Both the position numbers and the translations under genes were made by a program. From Acanthopleura granulata (lineage: Eukaryota; Mollusca; Polyplacophora; Chitonida; Chitonidae), in assembly GCA_016165875.1 (NCBI GenBank), contig JABBOT010000009.1, forward strand, positions 9,712,017-9,776,016: 64,000 nt of DNA. The letters are read 5' to 3'. The notes beneath the pieces were generated by a model. That model was not told the origin of the DNA, searched no databases, and was given only the letters and a program-made list of their open reading frames with translations. This document shows, in pieces, positions 1-11,492 of the stretch; the first letter of the stretch is position 1; each line of letters opens with the position of its first letter.

Positions 1-1074
1 TCTTTGAAGTTAACACACAGCCGCGAAAGTCCAATATGCATTAAAGCTCTGCCCTCCCTCAAGTTGCCTGCGGTTAAAAACGACGACCCCACTGCAAGGG
101 GTGATAGCAGTCCATCACCAATTATTGGTCCCAAATAGTGCATCTATCATTGAAATCCCCCATGATTAAAATACAAGTAGGATTCTCTGAAACCGCATTA
201 TCTGAGAAAAATTCAAAACTCTGTAAAAAGTCCTCTCGCACATCTCTAGATTGATTGGGAGGACGAGAGCAGACAGCAAAAACTCTTGCTTGATCATAAT
301 GCTCTATGGAGATCGATAGTATTTCATGTTCGTTTTCCAAATCTCTCCTTCGAACTGTATTTAAAGTCGACTTGTATACAGCCACTCCGCCTCCATGCCG
401 GTTCCTACTCTTCCTTTCAATAAAATATCCATCTCCACCCATTGTTACACTTGAGATTTCAGGGCATAACCAAGTCTCAGATAAACAAATGATATCATAG
501 TTAAGATCTTTGGCATAAGATAGTATCGGTTCCATCCAGTTTTTTTGTGAGACGATAATACGTCATCACTCTGTGCAGGGAGGCTAAGGACACTTAAATA
601 ACAACAACTCAAGTTTTGTGCGTATTTAGGGTTTGGATTTCTATGAAAGTTGCCACATCGTAGTAAGAGTAGTAAGCTAATAACAGTGTAAAAGCGCAGA
701 TTACAGGCAATGCACAATATGGATATTACCACCAACGCAGAAAATGAGGGCGCTGCAGAAAATAAATCATGTAATTCACCCGCAAATTTGTATAATTTGA
801 TAAACCATACAGCATTTTTATGACACACGAAGTGTAAATATAGACCACTTCCCGATGCGCCGCTCGATACTGAACCAAGCCACACAGTTGGCAATGTCAG
901 TAATTTGTCTAAAGCGAGGCATATGCTCAGGCAAGCCAAAATAATACACGCAATCAGGTAACACAGGTTTTTGCTCGGTGAGAATTGAAAATAAACATGT
1001 TCTGGGATTGGATTACAAAACATAACTTGATTATATGCAATAGTACGTAAATCAGGTATATACGCTTTCACCAT
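1..1074 (-). mobile_element. Decayed non-LTR retrotransposon fragment (CR1/jockey-like), 5' region and start of endonuclease
   Basis: Two overlapping minus-strand reading frames belong to one element. The first (1074 down to about 540) encodes a hydrophobic leader with several membrane-like segments, then a run of leucines and a motif resembling the 2A-like NPGP signal found at this place in some CR1 elements. The second frame (535-122) starts inside an apurinic-type endonuclease domain. It shows ICLSETWL near the front, GGGVAVY in the middle and IMGDFNDR at the end, all hallmarks of the endonuclease/exonuclease/phosphatase fold of APE-type retrotransposons. The frame changes near 535-545, beside a run of T, and stops appear below 122, so the copy is dead. 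No reverse transcriptase is visible; it may lie left of the window or be lost. Assignment to the APE class is firm; the clade is a guess. Confidence 0.75.
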
Positions 1075-3495
1075 GAGTCAGCTTGTTTCAGTCAATGATG
1101 CAATCATACAGGATATACTCAACTTCTGATTATAGAACTTTGTCTGTAAAAACATGTACATAATATATTTAAGTAGTACAACCACAGTATGATCATATTT
1201 TAAGAAAATATACCAGTGAAGGATTACAATGGCCTGCAAGGAAAAGTATAATGTACGAAACGTGCACATACAATTTCAATAAGATAACCACCCAGGAGGT
1301 GGGGCAAACTCGAGCATGTGTGAGTGAGATTGGCATGTTCTTTGGTATGTTCCTATATGAAGAATTGCAGTTTAATCTTAGAAATCATCAATATAAACAA
1401 TAATAGTTTAAGTTTAGAAATGATCTATTTTATACAAACACTAATACCGATTAAAATAAAATACAGTCTCTTTAAACTCGGGAAGATATCTTTACATTAT
1501 ATTCGGGATGACGTTATTGAGGTGCTATACACCTCAGCCTAATCTGGGAGTATACAGCCGACTGAACCTGTTAATGGCATACGCACATTGGATTGAAGTT
1601 AACTGCAAGGGTATGAACAATATGGGCGATCGGACTTCTCCATGAGAGAGTGGCAAACACAGTCAGTCTCATTAAAATCAGATCATATGGCCGCTACGCC
1701 AGTGGCGTGGCGCAGTCAGGACAATGGATTTGATTTCAATGATGTTAACACACGGTCAAAGAAGATGGAAATATAATTGTCACTCCCACCGCTTTGTGCG
1801 TTATTCAACTGTACATTACACGGATTATACATTAATAAATGACGTTATAACTGGATTTACATTTGCTGGTGTCTGTGCATTGCTTTATTTCTGTTATAGA
1901 AACCGGTTGCGTCAGAACTGAACCATACAGCAATGAAATGACGCTAAAATTGAACATAATTCTGCTTTTGTCTGCCTATTGCTTCATTCGGGTTATAGAA
2001 GCCGGTTGCGTCAGAACTGAATCATACAACACTGGACGACTTTTCATAATCGCCGATCAAACCGAACAATCGTGCATTCCTTCTATTGAAACACATATTT
2101 GTTCTATTGAAACACATATCGGTTGACCGTAACAATACGTAAAGATGTTAAAGATATATACAACAAAATATTCTTTTTTACAGATATACATACATTTACA
2201 CATCGCTGTGGCCTATAGGTAAACACTCCAACACACATAGAAATGAAACATAAACTAGGACCAGCGGTAAATTGTAACTATACAAATGCAAACATATGTA
2301 AGTTTCAAACCTTAAGATGTTACACATTGGTCAACTTCAGTTCCGAGGGAATGTTTAAGCTATTGCAGCTTGTCTTGTGTTTTGAAATCTAAACGGATTT
2401 CATTCTATATAACTTGCTTCCTGAAAACGTCGAGCTGTGTCTTCAGTGTTATTCAGAATTCTGATGGTATTAATTTCTGTTTATTTTACCTTAAAAAATA
2501 ACCGCTTCTTCAAAAACCACTATTTTTGTCGATGTTGCATTTTCGTGCCCACTTTACTTCCTCAATTAATTAACATTTTCCGCCGTCTAAGTCCGAAAAT
2601 AGTGGATTCAAATAGAAATAATTGCTGTTATTTACATCACTAAACCAAGCTCAATAGATCTGCCACTTGTATGGACAACATATATCAAAGTGCAACTCGG
2701 TGAGTAATCGAATACATTAAAGTGCTCATGGAAATGAGTTAAAAAGTTACCTCCCTTTATAACTTTCCGGGTAAGGGGGATTGGAAATCTGAGAGGGTGA
2801 TTGTGGTTTCTTGATTGAGGGTGTGTAGGTTTCTACTTTGAACGCATTTACATGAACAGCTAGAATGAAACCTTAAAGGATACAGGCAAATTGACAAAGC
2901 CTGGATTGTATGGCTTAAGGACAATTTACCAACTGTCAGATTGTCGTCGTGGCTGCTCTAATTTTACTCTCCATGGCGTAGTCTTTTTATTTCACACACA
3001 GCAGGCGAATTTCTGTTTTATTCTTTTTAGTTACAAAAGTAATTAAAAATAAAAAAGTAAAATAATATGGACAATATACAGCGTTTTCCTCGATCTTCAT
3101 TTCAGGTAGTCATTGCTTTTCAAAGAAAGCAGTCAACATTTTAATGAAGGACGCAAGGACTGTTCTCAGAGTGTAAATGGGTGGATCAACGTTATGCGGT
3201 GTCCCACCACCCCTTTTAGTGACAACGTTACTTTTCATTCCATTCCTGGTGAAAGAATTTGAAACGTGAAAGAACGTTTGTAACCAATGTATGGGACATC
3301 CGGTTGACTTGGAACAATATTGATTATGATTGGTCAAATGCATGTTGATTGACAGCTTGACAGATTTAAAGGTCCATTTTGTCAGTATCCAAATCGTGCA
3401 CCATGTTATTTTATAAAGTTGTCGTGAATAGATATTGTCCATAATGTCGTTAAACTGTTAGATTACATAGTATATGTTTTTGAAAACTGTCAATC
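1075..3495. other. Intergenic stretch, no recognised gene
   Basis: No convincing coding region is seen. Open frames here are short, AT-rich and lack family motifs. The segment holds a short direct duplication at about 1890-2030 and a 21-bp doublet at 2084-2124. The right end (about 3000-3495) probably contains the 3' UTR of the neighbouring Toll-like receptor gene. A minus-strand AATAAA lies near 3013-3020, about 480 bp past the stop codon, but nothing proves it is used. Confidence 0.5.
1885..2033. repeat. Direct duplication of about 40 bp
   Basis: The segment around GGTTGCGTCAGAACTGAA occurs twice, near 1903 and near 2004, about 100 bp apart. Flanking bases are also similar (GTTATAGAA before, CATACA after). 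A second short doublet of 21 bp (TCTATTGAAACACATAT) follows at 2084-2124. Confidence 0.7.
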
Positions 3496-6264
3496 TTATT
3501 TGATGGCCGAGGCCACTCTCTCCCAGAAGAGAGCCTGGCCGTCGGTATTCTGGGTCATCTCGATGTATGTCTGTTGGTAAATGACGTCGATAATCTCCGG
3601 CGGAAGTGCACTCGCTGGGATTTCTTCCATCAGAACAAGCACGAGCACATCTCTCCCGTTGTAAACTCCTTCCATCCGTGCCATGTTCAGTTCATACATG
3701 CACCATTTACTTTTGATGAAAGCCCGCGAGAGCAGCACCACGGTTTTCCTGCTGCTTGTTATGGCGTGCAAGATGTTATCTGTGATGAACAGGCCCGGGA
3801 TAAAATCCCTTTTGTCGATGCACAGCTTCAGACCCGATTCGCTTTCAAGCCTGGGTATGACTTGCTCTCGGATAAAGCCTAAGTGTCCGTCTTCGTAAGA
3901 CACGAAGGCGTCGTAGCCAAAAGGTTTCTCCTCCACGCTTTCCAAACTCTGGTAACCAGTTCTCTTGCGCCAGTTGGTCGCCATATACCACAGGTACCGG
4001 AGTTTCCAACGCTGACGGTGGATGATTTTGGCCACCAGTACAACCATGAACAAGATTAACGCTGAACACAAGGAGCCAATGAGAAGCGCGTACGAGCGAC
4101 AGTGGCGCTGCAGGGAGTCCAGGATGAGTCTGTTGGCAGAAAGGGGCAGAGTCGTGCCGTTCTTCAGCCGACAGAAGGTAGACGACAGGTTCTTGAAAGT
4201 CACATGGGTTCTCGTCAACCACTCGACGAAATACTCCGTTTCGCACAAACACTGAAACTGGTTGTTCTGGATGTCGACCAGGATTGTAGAAAACTGGGAA
4301 ATGCGGTCCAGGGCCTGGCATAGCGACCGAGGCAGAGCAGTCAGTTTGTTTTGAGACAAATCCAGAAATTCCAGTTTGGTCAAGCCAGACATGTTCACGT
4401 TCCAGTCGGTGAGATAATTCCCAGAGACTCGTAGGTCCGTGAGGTTGGACAGCCTGGAGAATATGTTAAACCCTAAAGTTTCCAACTGATTGTCCTCCAT
4501 GTACAGGCGTTTCAGTGATGTAAGATTATAAAACGTCCTGTCGCTTGTGAAATGCTTTCCCAGTTTGTTCTGTCCAATGTGTAACGTCTCTAAGCCTGTC
4601 ATGTAAGCGAAGAACATGTCCGAAACTCTGCTACATCCGTTTTCGGAAAGATCCAGGTAACGAACGCTCTCAGCTCCGTGAATAGGACCATTCAATTCGC
4701 TAAGCTGGTTGTGAGCAAAGTTCACAGATTTCAGGGAGGAATTTATCAATTTCGCTTCTGGTATGGTTAATCGGATCTTATAAACTTGGCTGCCATCCAC
4801 TTTCCAAAGATTAGGAGGGAGAAACAATTGAGGTACTCCGTTTTTATCAAGTTCAATATCTACTCCAGAAACGGCGAGGCGATGCTTTAAAAAATTCATA
4901 CCCTCAAACGAATGATCTGACGAAGGTAAGAAATCAAGACTGCTGGAGGAAGCCGTCTGTATTTGCTCATCAAACGATGTATTGACTTTATTTCCGTGCG
5001 TCCGTTTGTTTGTCTCCTCGTAAACCTCTTGGTTACTGGCATCCAACTGCTCCAGGTTCCGCAGCCTGAGAAGATGCTGCATCTGCTCTCTGTAGCATTG
5101 TATATTGTTCCAGGACACACTCAAGATCCTCAGTGAGATTGGTAAAGCCCGTATGGGCTCCAATCCAATTACTTGCCCTATGGTATTGTTGTCCACGTAA
5201 ATCTCCTCGAGACCTGTGTTGCTAAAATATTGCACATCTTCCTTTGTTACTATCGTTAACGGCTCAAATTCATGTACTCTTTGCATCACGATTTTTCTTA
5301 TGGTGGTGTTCTGAAGGCCATACGCGCTGATTCCGACGCCCCTGATCTGTAAACGTAAGTTGTAGCTATAGTCTATAGTATCTATATTTGGAAGGTTTGA
5401 AAAAGTTTCTTTGTCGATCCGCACTAAATCACAGTGATCGAGGATCAAGTTCTTCAAAGAAATGTTCTTAAAATTCACAAAAGTTTCCTTAGACATAGAC
5501 TGGAAGGAAGGCGTGTGGGACAGGTTTAATGTCTTCAGTGAGGTCATTTTCGCGAAACCTTTTCCAAACACTTTGTCGGTCAAGCCGTTGATGAGAAGAG
5601 TTTCTAGGCGGAAAAGTTTACTGAGAGCAGTATCCGGATACTGAGACTCGCTGTAAACAGAGTGAAAAGATGCCTTCAGGTTCAGCAATGTTAGATTCGC
5701 GAGGGGAGAGAACACATCGTCGCTGAAAGTCTTTCCAGACATATTCAAAGGATTTTCATTCAACAGAAGTTTTTTTAGTTGATTCAGGCCATTGAACAGA
5801 CCCGAGCCCAGGCGAGAAAAGTTGTTGTTGGAAAGGTCCAATATTTCTAGGCGGCTCAAGTTCCTAAATGTACCAGCTGGAAGGTCTCGAAGCTTGTTGT
5901 GACTCAGAATGAGCTGAGTGACGCCTTCTGGGATACCCTCAGGAACGGAAGTTAGATTTCTTGCCGAACAGTTCATGATGAAGCCACTTGCCGATTGACT
6001 ACATGTACACGGAATTGTACGAGTCGTGTTACAAATGGCACGCGCTCGGAACTTCCCATTAGTTTGATGTACGCGCATCCCCTTTTTTAAATGTGTGATT
6101 TCTTTTACAGTGGCCAAACCTTCAGTTTCGACCTTTCTAATCGGAAATGAACGCTCATCTTGTTTATTGTTGGTAAGAGGAGCTCGCACATTTATTGGTG
6201 TGGTTTTGATTATGAAGACAATTGATATAATAGCAGTCAGAACGAGAGCTGCCGAATGGCGCAT
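3496..6264 (-). CDS. Toll-like receptor, single-exon, 922 aa
   Basis: This is a membrane receptor for innate immune signalling, complete in one exon. A hydrophobic signal sequence covers residues about 5-20. A Cys cluster follows (C78, C86, C88, C99), then leucine-rich repeats from about 115 to 665 with the LxxLxLxxNxL pattern. A C-terminal cap has CxC at 672/674 plus C698 and C722. One membrane span lies at about 724-746. The TIR domain runs from 782 to the end. It contains box 1 (YDAFVSY), box 2 with the BB-loop RDFIPG (819-824, Pro823 present) and a box-3-type FW near the C-terminus, so signalling through MyD88-like adaptors is plausible. A single cap next to the membrane fits the single-cysteine-cluster (vertebrate-like) TLR type. 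No frameshift or stop is seen. The start is the first Met before the signal peptide. Ligand and numbered orthology cannot be inferred, since invertebrate TLRs expand by lineage. Confidence 0.95.
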   Translation of the reverse strand: MRHSAALVLTAIISIVFIIKTTPINVRAPLTNNKQDERSFPIRKVETEGLATVKEITHLKKGMRVHQTNGKFRARAICNTTRTIPCTCSQSASGFIMNCSARNLTSVPEGIPEGVTQLILSHNKLRDLPAGTFRNLSRLEILDLSNNNFSRLGSGLFNGLNQLKKLLLNENPLNMSGKTFSDDVFSPLANLTLLNLKASFHSVYSESQYPDTALSKLFRLETLLINGLTDKVFGKGFAKMTSLKTLNLSHTPSFQSMSKETFVNFKNISLKNLILDHCDLVRIDKETFSNLPNIDTIDYSYNLRLQIRGVGISAYGLQNTTIRKIVMQRVHEFEPLTIVTKEDVQYFSNTGLEEIYVDNNTIGQVIGLEPIRALPISLRILSVSWNNIQCYREQMQHLLRLRNLEQLDASNQEVYEETNKRTHGNKVNTSFDEQIQTASSSSLDFLPSSDHSFEGMNFLKHRLAVSGVDIELDKNGVPQLFLPPNLWKVDGSQVYKIRLTIPEAKLINSSLKSVNFAHNQLSELNGPIHGAESVRYLDLSENGCSRVSDMFFAYMTGLETLHIGQNKLGKHFTSDRTFYNLTSLKRLYMEDNQLETLGFNIFSRLSNLTDLRVSGNYLTDWNVNMSGLTKLEFLDLSQNKLTALPRSLCQALDRISQFSTILVDIQNNQFQCLCETEYFVEWLTRTHVTFKNLSSTFCRLKNGTTLPLSANRLILDSLQRHCRSYALLIGSLCSALILFMVVLVAKIIHRQRWKLRYLWYMATNWRKRTGYQSLESVEEKPFGYDAFVSYEDGHLGFIREQVIPRLESESGLKLCIDKRDFIPGLFITDNILHAITSSRKTVVLLSRAFIKSKWCMYELNMARMEGVYNGRDVLVLVLMEEIPASALPPEIIDVIYQQTYIEMTQNTDGQALFWERVASAIK

Positions 6265-7021
6265 CGTGTCGTCTCTAAATCATCAGCCACGTCACAGGAC
6301 TCTGAACCCCATCGATTTCTGCTTACTCAGCCTCCTGGGGAAAAAGACATCAACAAATGTTTACTCACTATTACCATTTCTGCGAATGTGGTAATGTCTT
6401 TTGTTTTATGCTTCGCTGTTATTGTACATGTAATGATCGACACCAAGTCGAAGTAATTTGTTGACTGAACGAACATGAGGCTTACGGTGTACCTTATGCC
6501 AGAAAAGCAGTAGCCGGCGTTACAACCGGTCAGTGCTTCAGAGCAGTCAAAATGACATCAACTTCTTTTGGAAGAGAATGAAAAGTTATTCGTAAATGTG
6601 GTGAACGGCTTTTATCGCAATTATTTGAAAATAACTTTTCGAGACTATGTGTTGATATATACCTGTGTCATTTATTTATTTGATCGGAGGTTAACACTCT
6701 AGACGAGAATATTTCACTTATACGAAGGCGGCTAGCATTAGGCTGGAAGAAATCGGACAGAGCCTGAGGAACCTACGTCCATCTTTTTCTGGCAGATCCT
6801 CGTCACGCAAAGGATGCCAGCAATTTCAGACACAAAATTATTAGACCCACGTCACATCTTCAGTAAGAACCTTATTATGCAGAGACAATGTTTACCAACC
6901 TATACCTATGCATCTTGCCCTGAGGTCTATATAAATCATAGCAGCATTCCGACTAGCTGTATACTGCCACATAAGGGGGCACTGTGTTAAACATAGTCTT
7001 GAGACACTTGAGGCCCTATCC
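6265..7021. other. Upstream flank of the TLR gene, no gene seen
   Basis: No coding signal is seen. The 5' UTR and promoter of the minus-strand TLR should lie here, but I could not identify a TATA box or a clear first exon. A 135-bp SINE remnant lies at about 6671-6805. Confidence 0.4.
6671..6805 (-). repeat. SINE family A, partial copy
   Basis: It begins with the reverse complement of the tail (TTTATTTATTTGATCGG) and continues with GAATATTTCACTTATACGA and the following core. The tRNA-like head is missing. It is well diverged from the better copies at 17.5 and 51.2 kb. Confidence 0.75.
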
Positions 7022-7545
7022 AGGCCTGTTGCCGAAAATCACAAACTTTCATTCATTCTACTTCACTCTTACCGAGTGTATTTCTGAAAAGCGCAAACTT
7101 TTATTCGATCTACTTCACCATTACCGGCTGCATCTCTGAAAAGCACAAACTTTCACTCGATCGACTTCAATCTTGCCGGGTCTATTTCAAATTGAAAAGC
7201 ACAAACTTTCATTCCATTAATTTCACCTTACCTGGTGTATTGCTGAAAACCGCAAACTTTCATTCTATCGCCTTCACCCTTGCCGAGTCTATTGCTAGCT
7301 GAAAACCACAAACATTCATTCGATCCACTCCACTTTTACCGGTGTATTGCTAAAACGCACGAACTTTCATTCGATCGCCTTTACCCCCGCCGCGTGTATT
7401 GCTGAAAAGCACAAACTTTCATCCCATTGTCGGGTCTATTGCAGCTCAAAAGCAACTTCCATTCGGTGGACTTCATCCTTGCCGAGTGTATGGCTGAAAA
7501 GCACAAACTTTCATTTGATCGACTTCACCATTGCCGGATGTAGGC
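7022..7545. repeat. Tandem minisatellite, unit about 55-60 bp, about nine copies
   Basis: A unit built around AAAAGCACAAACTTTCATTC, then CGATCGACTTCACC, then TTGCCGGGTCTATTGCTG, recurs in direct orientation about nine times with unequal divergence. Some units are shortened, for example near 7420-7460. Open frames through it are by-products of the repeat. It lies about 0.8 kb upstream of the TLR start codon. Confidence 0.85.
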
Positions 7546-8267
7546 CTATAGCTGAGGACCCAAGGCATTGTTGTGTACGAGAAAACCTGCCCTACCGCAA
7601 TGAGGACGCCACAAATCTTCCCTTTTTTATAGATGGATACTTTTCCAAACCGTAAAATGAATACTGTGTGAACTAGAGACATGCCATTTCTGCGGTACTC
7701 AAAATTACTTTCAACGGGCACTGCACTGGTCCTGCTTAAAAAATAGGGTTTACGATGTTTTGCCAAGTATATGTTGAACTCAAAATGCTTACCTTATTGG
7801 GGTCTCTATGATATCTCGGCTTAGTCGACTCTGAGGCGTATAATAGGTCTGATATTTTGGGCGCCTCCACTAGATTAGACACCACTTTACCCAGATACCT
7901 ATTTGATCGTTTAGTTGTATAGGGTTACAGACAAACCATATGTATACGTGTAGGTCTTTGGCGGTCACAACACTCGTCATATCTGTATACCACTCTGATC
8001 GAATGAGTATAACGTAAGTGACTTGCCAATATGACCTCGTGAAGGACAAGTTTTGCGCAACCCTGGAAATTCCTTAACTTCCTCACTTCCTCCACAGCTA
8101 TATACGACTAGTCCATTGATGTCAGCCGCGGGCCGCTGTATACCATCTCTGGGTTTTCTAAAAGGCACGGGTGTTAACTGAATGTGTATATAGCCTACCT
8201 AAGTTGACCTCAATGAGTTGACTTTACTTATGTAGCATGTAATATAGAGCCTAAGCTATAATACATT
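7546..8267. other. Intergenic, no gene seen
   Basis: Several frames of 60-100 codons are open but they overlap the minisatellite or lack any family motif. Nothing supports a gene. Confidence 0.4.
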
Positions 8268-8391
8268 TTGGTTTTCTCTCCGCTCTGCTCGGTTTCATCT
8301 CACCATAATGCTGGCCATCGTCATATTAGTGAAATGTTCTTGAGTACGACATAAAACACCAATCAAATAAATAAATAAGTAAATAAATATA
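8268..8391 (+). repeat. SINE family A, 3' half
   Basis: The copy carries the conserved core CACCATAATGCTGGCC, then GTGAAATGTTCTTGAGTACG, then ACACCAATCAAATAAATAAA. The tRNA-like head is absent, as expected of 5'-truncated insertions. Confidence 0.85.
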
Positions 8392-8754
8392 ATACTTTTC
8401 CGTTCTCCCCTGTTATTCAAATTCGGTTTGATCCCGACTATGTTCATTTATACTATAATCAGGCAGCAATCACGTAAGGTTACTCCAATTCAGTCTGAAC
8501 ATTCACGGCTTTTACTTTCATTTGCAAGCTTCAAAAGTAAATTACCTATATACTTATTTAACTATCAGTGCATTGTTTATCACCATGCTGAAGAATTTTC
8601 CCCTTTCTTGGCAGTCACACACTTCTCTGGGTGCATGGAGATAACAGAGGTGCTCGGGATAATCTACCGAATTACTGAGGAACTTTTCAACGTGTGATGT
8701 ACAGATTGGTATAGACATACGGTGTGACCTTAAACGATGTGTCTATATGTGTGT

Positions 8755-9119
8755 ATGCATGTATGTATTTATGCTTGGGGTTCGTACTCAACAATTTTTA
8801 AATCCTGTGACTACTAGGAGTCCTTAGAATGTATATATACTGTGTCTTCTTGTGATAGGGCGTTTCTGTTCCTCCAAACTGCTGCCGCCACTAGAACATC
8901 ATGCCAAAGACACCAGACTTGACACCCCACACAGTCGCATTATACTGACACCGGGTCGGCCAGTATTGTTTTCTTGTTCTAATCTCAGAGTGCTGAGCGC
9001 CAAGCGAGGCAGCAACAAGTACCGTTTTCAATGTGTTTGGTATGACCCAACCCAGGATTAAACACGGATCTCCCGACCCCGAGGCGGACGCTCTAACCAT
9101 TGGGTCACCGAGGAGGTTC
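8755..9119 (-). repeat. SINE family B, near full length
   Basis: It shares long blocks with the copy at 18735-19105: GAGTCCTTAGAATGTATATA, GCTGCCGCCACT, CATCATGCC and GCTGAGCGCCAA. At its right end, read on the minus strand, lies a tRNA-like promoter region with a B-box-like stretch before the CTCGGTGACCCAATGG-type start. At about 365 bp it is longer than family A. The two families share the TTAAC-GTACT-AATATTT-type tail core. Confidence 0.75.
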
Positions 9120-9324
9120 AAGTTATTTGGGGCGGACAATGAAACGTGATTTGCACCAACGACGTTTGAGTGATATTAGGGAAAAGGGGTTCATACCGGT
9201 ATACCTTTACAATTGTGTCACTATAGAAAACATACCAGATGATATACGATGTTAGACTTCGTAGGAAATATTCATGGATGGTTTGGATCCAGCACCTCGT
9301 GCGTCCTAGTGTGTAGAAGGGGGA

Positions 9325-9562
9325 CATCTATAATCAATACACCACGGCCCTCTCCCGCTTTCCACACAAATACACGTACACTCACTACACCACGGCCGGC
9401 TTCCGTTGTCCACACAAATACACGCACTCACCACTCCACGACTCGCTCTCGCTATCCTCACAAATACACGTAGACCACACCACGGTCCGCTCCCGTTATA
9501 CACACAAAAACACTCACCACACCACCGCCCGCCAACGCTATCCACACAAATACACGTACACT
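9325..9562. repeat. Minisatellite, unit about 45 bp, five copies
   Basis: Direct repeats of a unit containing CACACAAATACACGTACACT and CACCACGGCCCGCTCCCGTT occur five times with small changes. Frames on both strands stay open through it only because of the repeat. Confidence 0.85.
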
Positions 9563-9992
9563 GATACATTTTTAATAGATCGATGGGGATAAAAATTACA
9601 AGATAAGCATGTGCAAGCCTACAGTTGTTTAATGCTTATCTACTCTTCAAATTTGTACACATCGACTGTCCAAACAAATCCCGGTAGTCATCAAATCAAA
9701 ACAGGATATGACTGTAAACATGTATGTATGGGAAGTGCCTAACGAGCTCTATATATACACCTACTATAACCTAATGCATGCAGGATATTAGATTGCGGTA
9801 ATATATACATGGAGGATTGTCAAAGGCTACATGTGGTTTTAGCACCTCACTATACATAGGCCTCTAATTACATGTAATTAGCGTGCTTCTAAAATGTGAC
9901 ACAAGAGAATAAATCAAATTGTACTGCCGGCTTAGTTTCGCAATTCATAACATTTTATGTTTAGCCATTGCTATAGTACTTAAGCATTGCTG

Positions 9993-10095
9993 TTTCCCCG
10001 GGCTCTGTCCGGTTTCCTTCCACCGTAATGCTGGCCGCCGTCGTATAAGTGAAATATTCTAGAGTACGGCGTGACCAATGAAATAAATAAATAAA
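9993..10095 (+). repeat. SINE family A, 3' part
   Basis: The copy reads CCCCGGGCTCTGTCCGGTTT, then CGTAATGCTGGCCGCCGTCG, then the A-rich tail with AATAAATAAATA. It is truncated at the 5' side. Confidence 0.85.
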
Positions 10096-10663
10096 GCATT
10101 GCTAGTTCTGAAGTCGCATTTTTCGACATTTGGTGTCAAAAATTAAGGGGACTAAGTGGCTTATTCTAAAAGTCGTGTGAGAGCCATTCTGTTCTCTCAC
10201 ATTTAAACCGACCTGTTGAGCCGGACCGTTCACAAAGGCGTTTTGTGGCATCTACTTGAGATATATCTTGAATAACTTTAGACATATCTGGAAAACTTTC
10301 TTTTTTTTAAGATATGTAACTATTATGGGCGTGTAAAATTATTTCCAGACATGTCGAAATGAATTCAACTTATCTATAGAATGAATGGTTGGCATATTTA
10401 CACATATGTGGGGGGGGGGGGGGAGAACTTTTCAAGATGCCGGCATCTCAAATAAATGCCTTGAAGCCAAAATGGCATACCATATAAGTTCGAATGTCAT
10501 TAAATGTCTGGGTTTCGGTTTGCTTTTCGTCGATGTTTTCTTCCAATGATACAAGTGCTCCATTAATGAGTTGTTTTATAATTTAGACATTCAAAGTTTT
10601 AGATTGTCAACAATATTTCCTCAAATTAATGCCTCCATGTATGTAATGTAGGCCTACTCTGGA

Positions 10664-10829
10664 CATACCGTACGTGGGAAGATCCGCCAGCAGCCTTCGG
10701 ATGGTCATGGGTTTTTCACGGGCTTTGCCAGTTTTCTTCCCACCATAGGCCTATTGCTGGTCGCCGTCGTGCAAGTGAAATAATACTGAGTAGAGAGGTA
10801 AACATCAATCGAATAAATAAATAAATAAT
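10664..10829 (+). repeat. SINE family A, 5'-truncated, diverged
   Basis: It starts at ACGTGGGAAGATCCGCCAGC and runs through the GGTCATGGGTTTTTCACGGG core to ATCGAATAAATAAATAAATA. The tRNA-like head is lost. Confidence 0.8.
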
Positions 10830-11329
10830 GTTGAAATAGTTATCACATCTTTAATATAGAGCATAATATATAATAATATATACGCTTTAGGTAGCCCCGA
10901 CACATACTAACATATATTTTATAGTTACAGAATGCTACAACTGTCAAAGTTAAGGTTATAAAGAAATATTATCATAATCACCAAAATTAATGATTTCAAC
11001 ATACAATAAAGTTAGAGGAGCAAAATCTGGGTGTCTTGGCAATCCTTTAGCAACTGACAGTTTCGAAGTACTAAATTGCCACCACTAACAGTATGGAGGG
11101 TCTAGAGTGTGGGGCTAACGTGTCATCAAAAGTTATACCGTATTTACACGACGTAAATATAAAGAGGACCCTACGTGACGTAAAGTCATATCGTTAATAT
11201 GTGGTGAAATGAATTTCCCTTATACAACAGCCGGAAACTCAGTCTACATGAGGAAGCTGAACTTCAGCCCATATATCATAACTAATCCCGGGTCAAGTCA
11301 TAACAAAAGAATAAAATGGTACTTGTTTC

Positions 11330-11492
11330 TTTGTCGCCTATCCTTTCTCCATTATGCTCCAGTGGCAGTACTTTGGCGGCATGGACTCGTCCTGCCACAA
11401 GAAGACACAGTACATATGTACATTCTAAAGATTCCTCGTCGTCATATGTTTGAAAAACTGATAAGTACGACGTAAAACCCAAGCATACATAA
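11330..11492 (+). repeat. SINE family B, 3' part, plus orientation
   Basis: It matches the reverse complement of the family B copies at 8.8 and 18.7 kb: CAAGAAGACACAGTA, then ACATTCTAAAGATTCCTCGT, then ACGACGTAAAACCCAAGCAT at the tail. Confidence 0.75.

Noticed and set aside
3574..4323. Several open frames opposite to or shifted from the TLR coding strand
   Set aside because: They overlap the intact TLR frame, lack family motifs and are shadows of its codon use.
9306..9569. Frames of 74-87 codons on both strands with a Gly/Cys-rich repeat
   Set aside because: They are produced by the 45-bp minisatellite.
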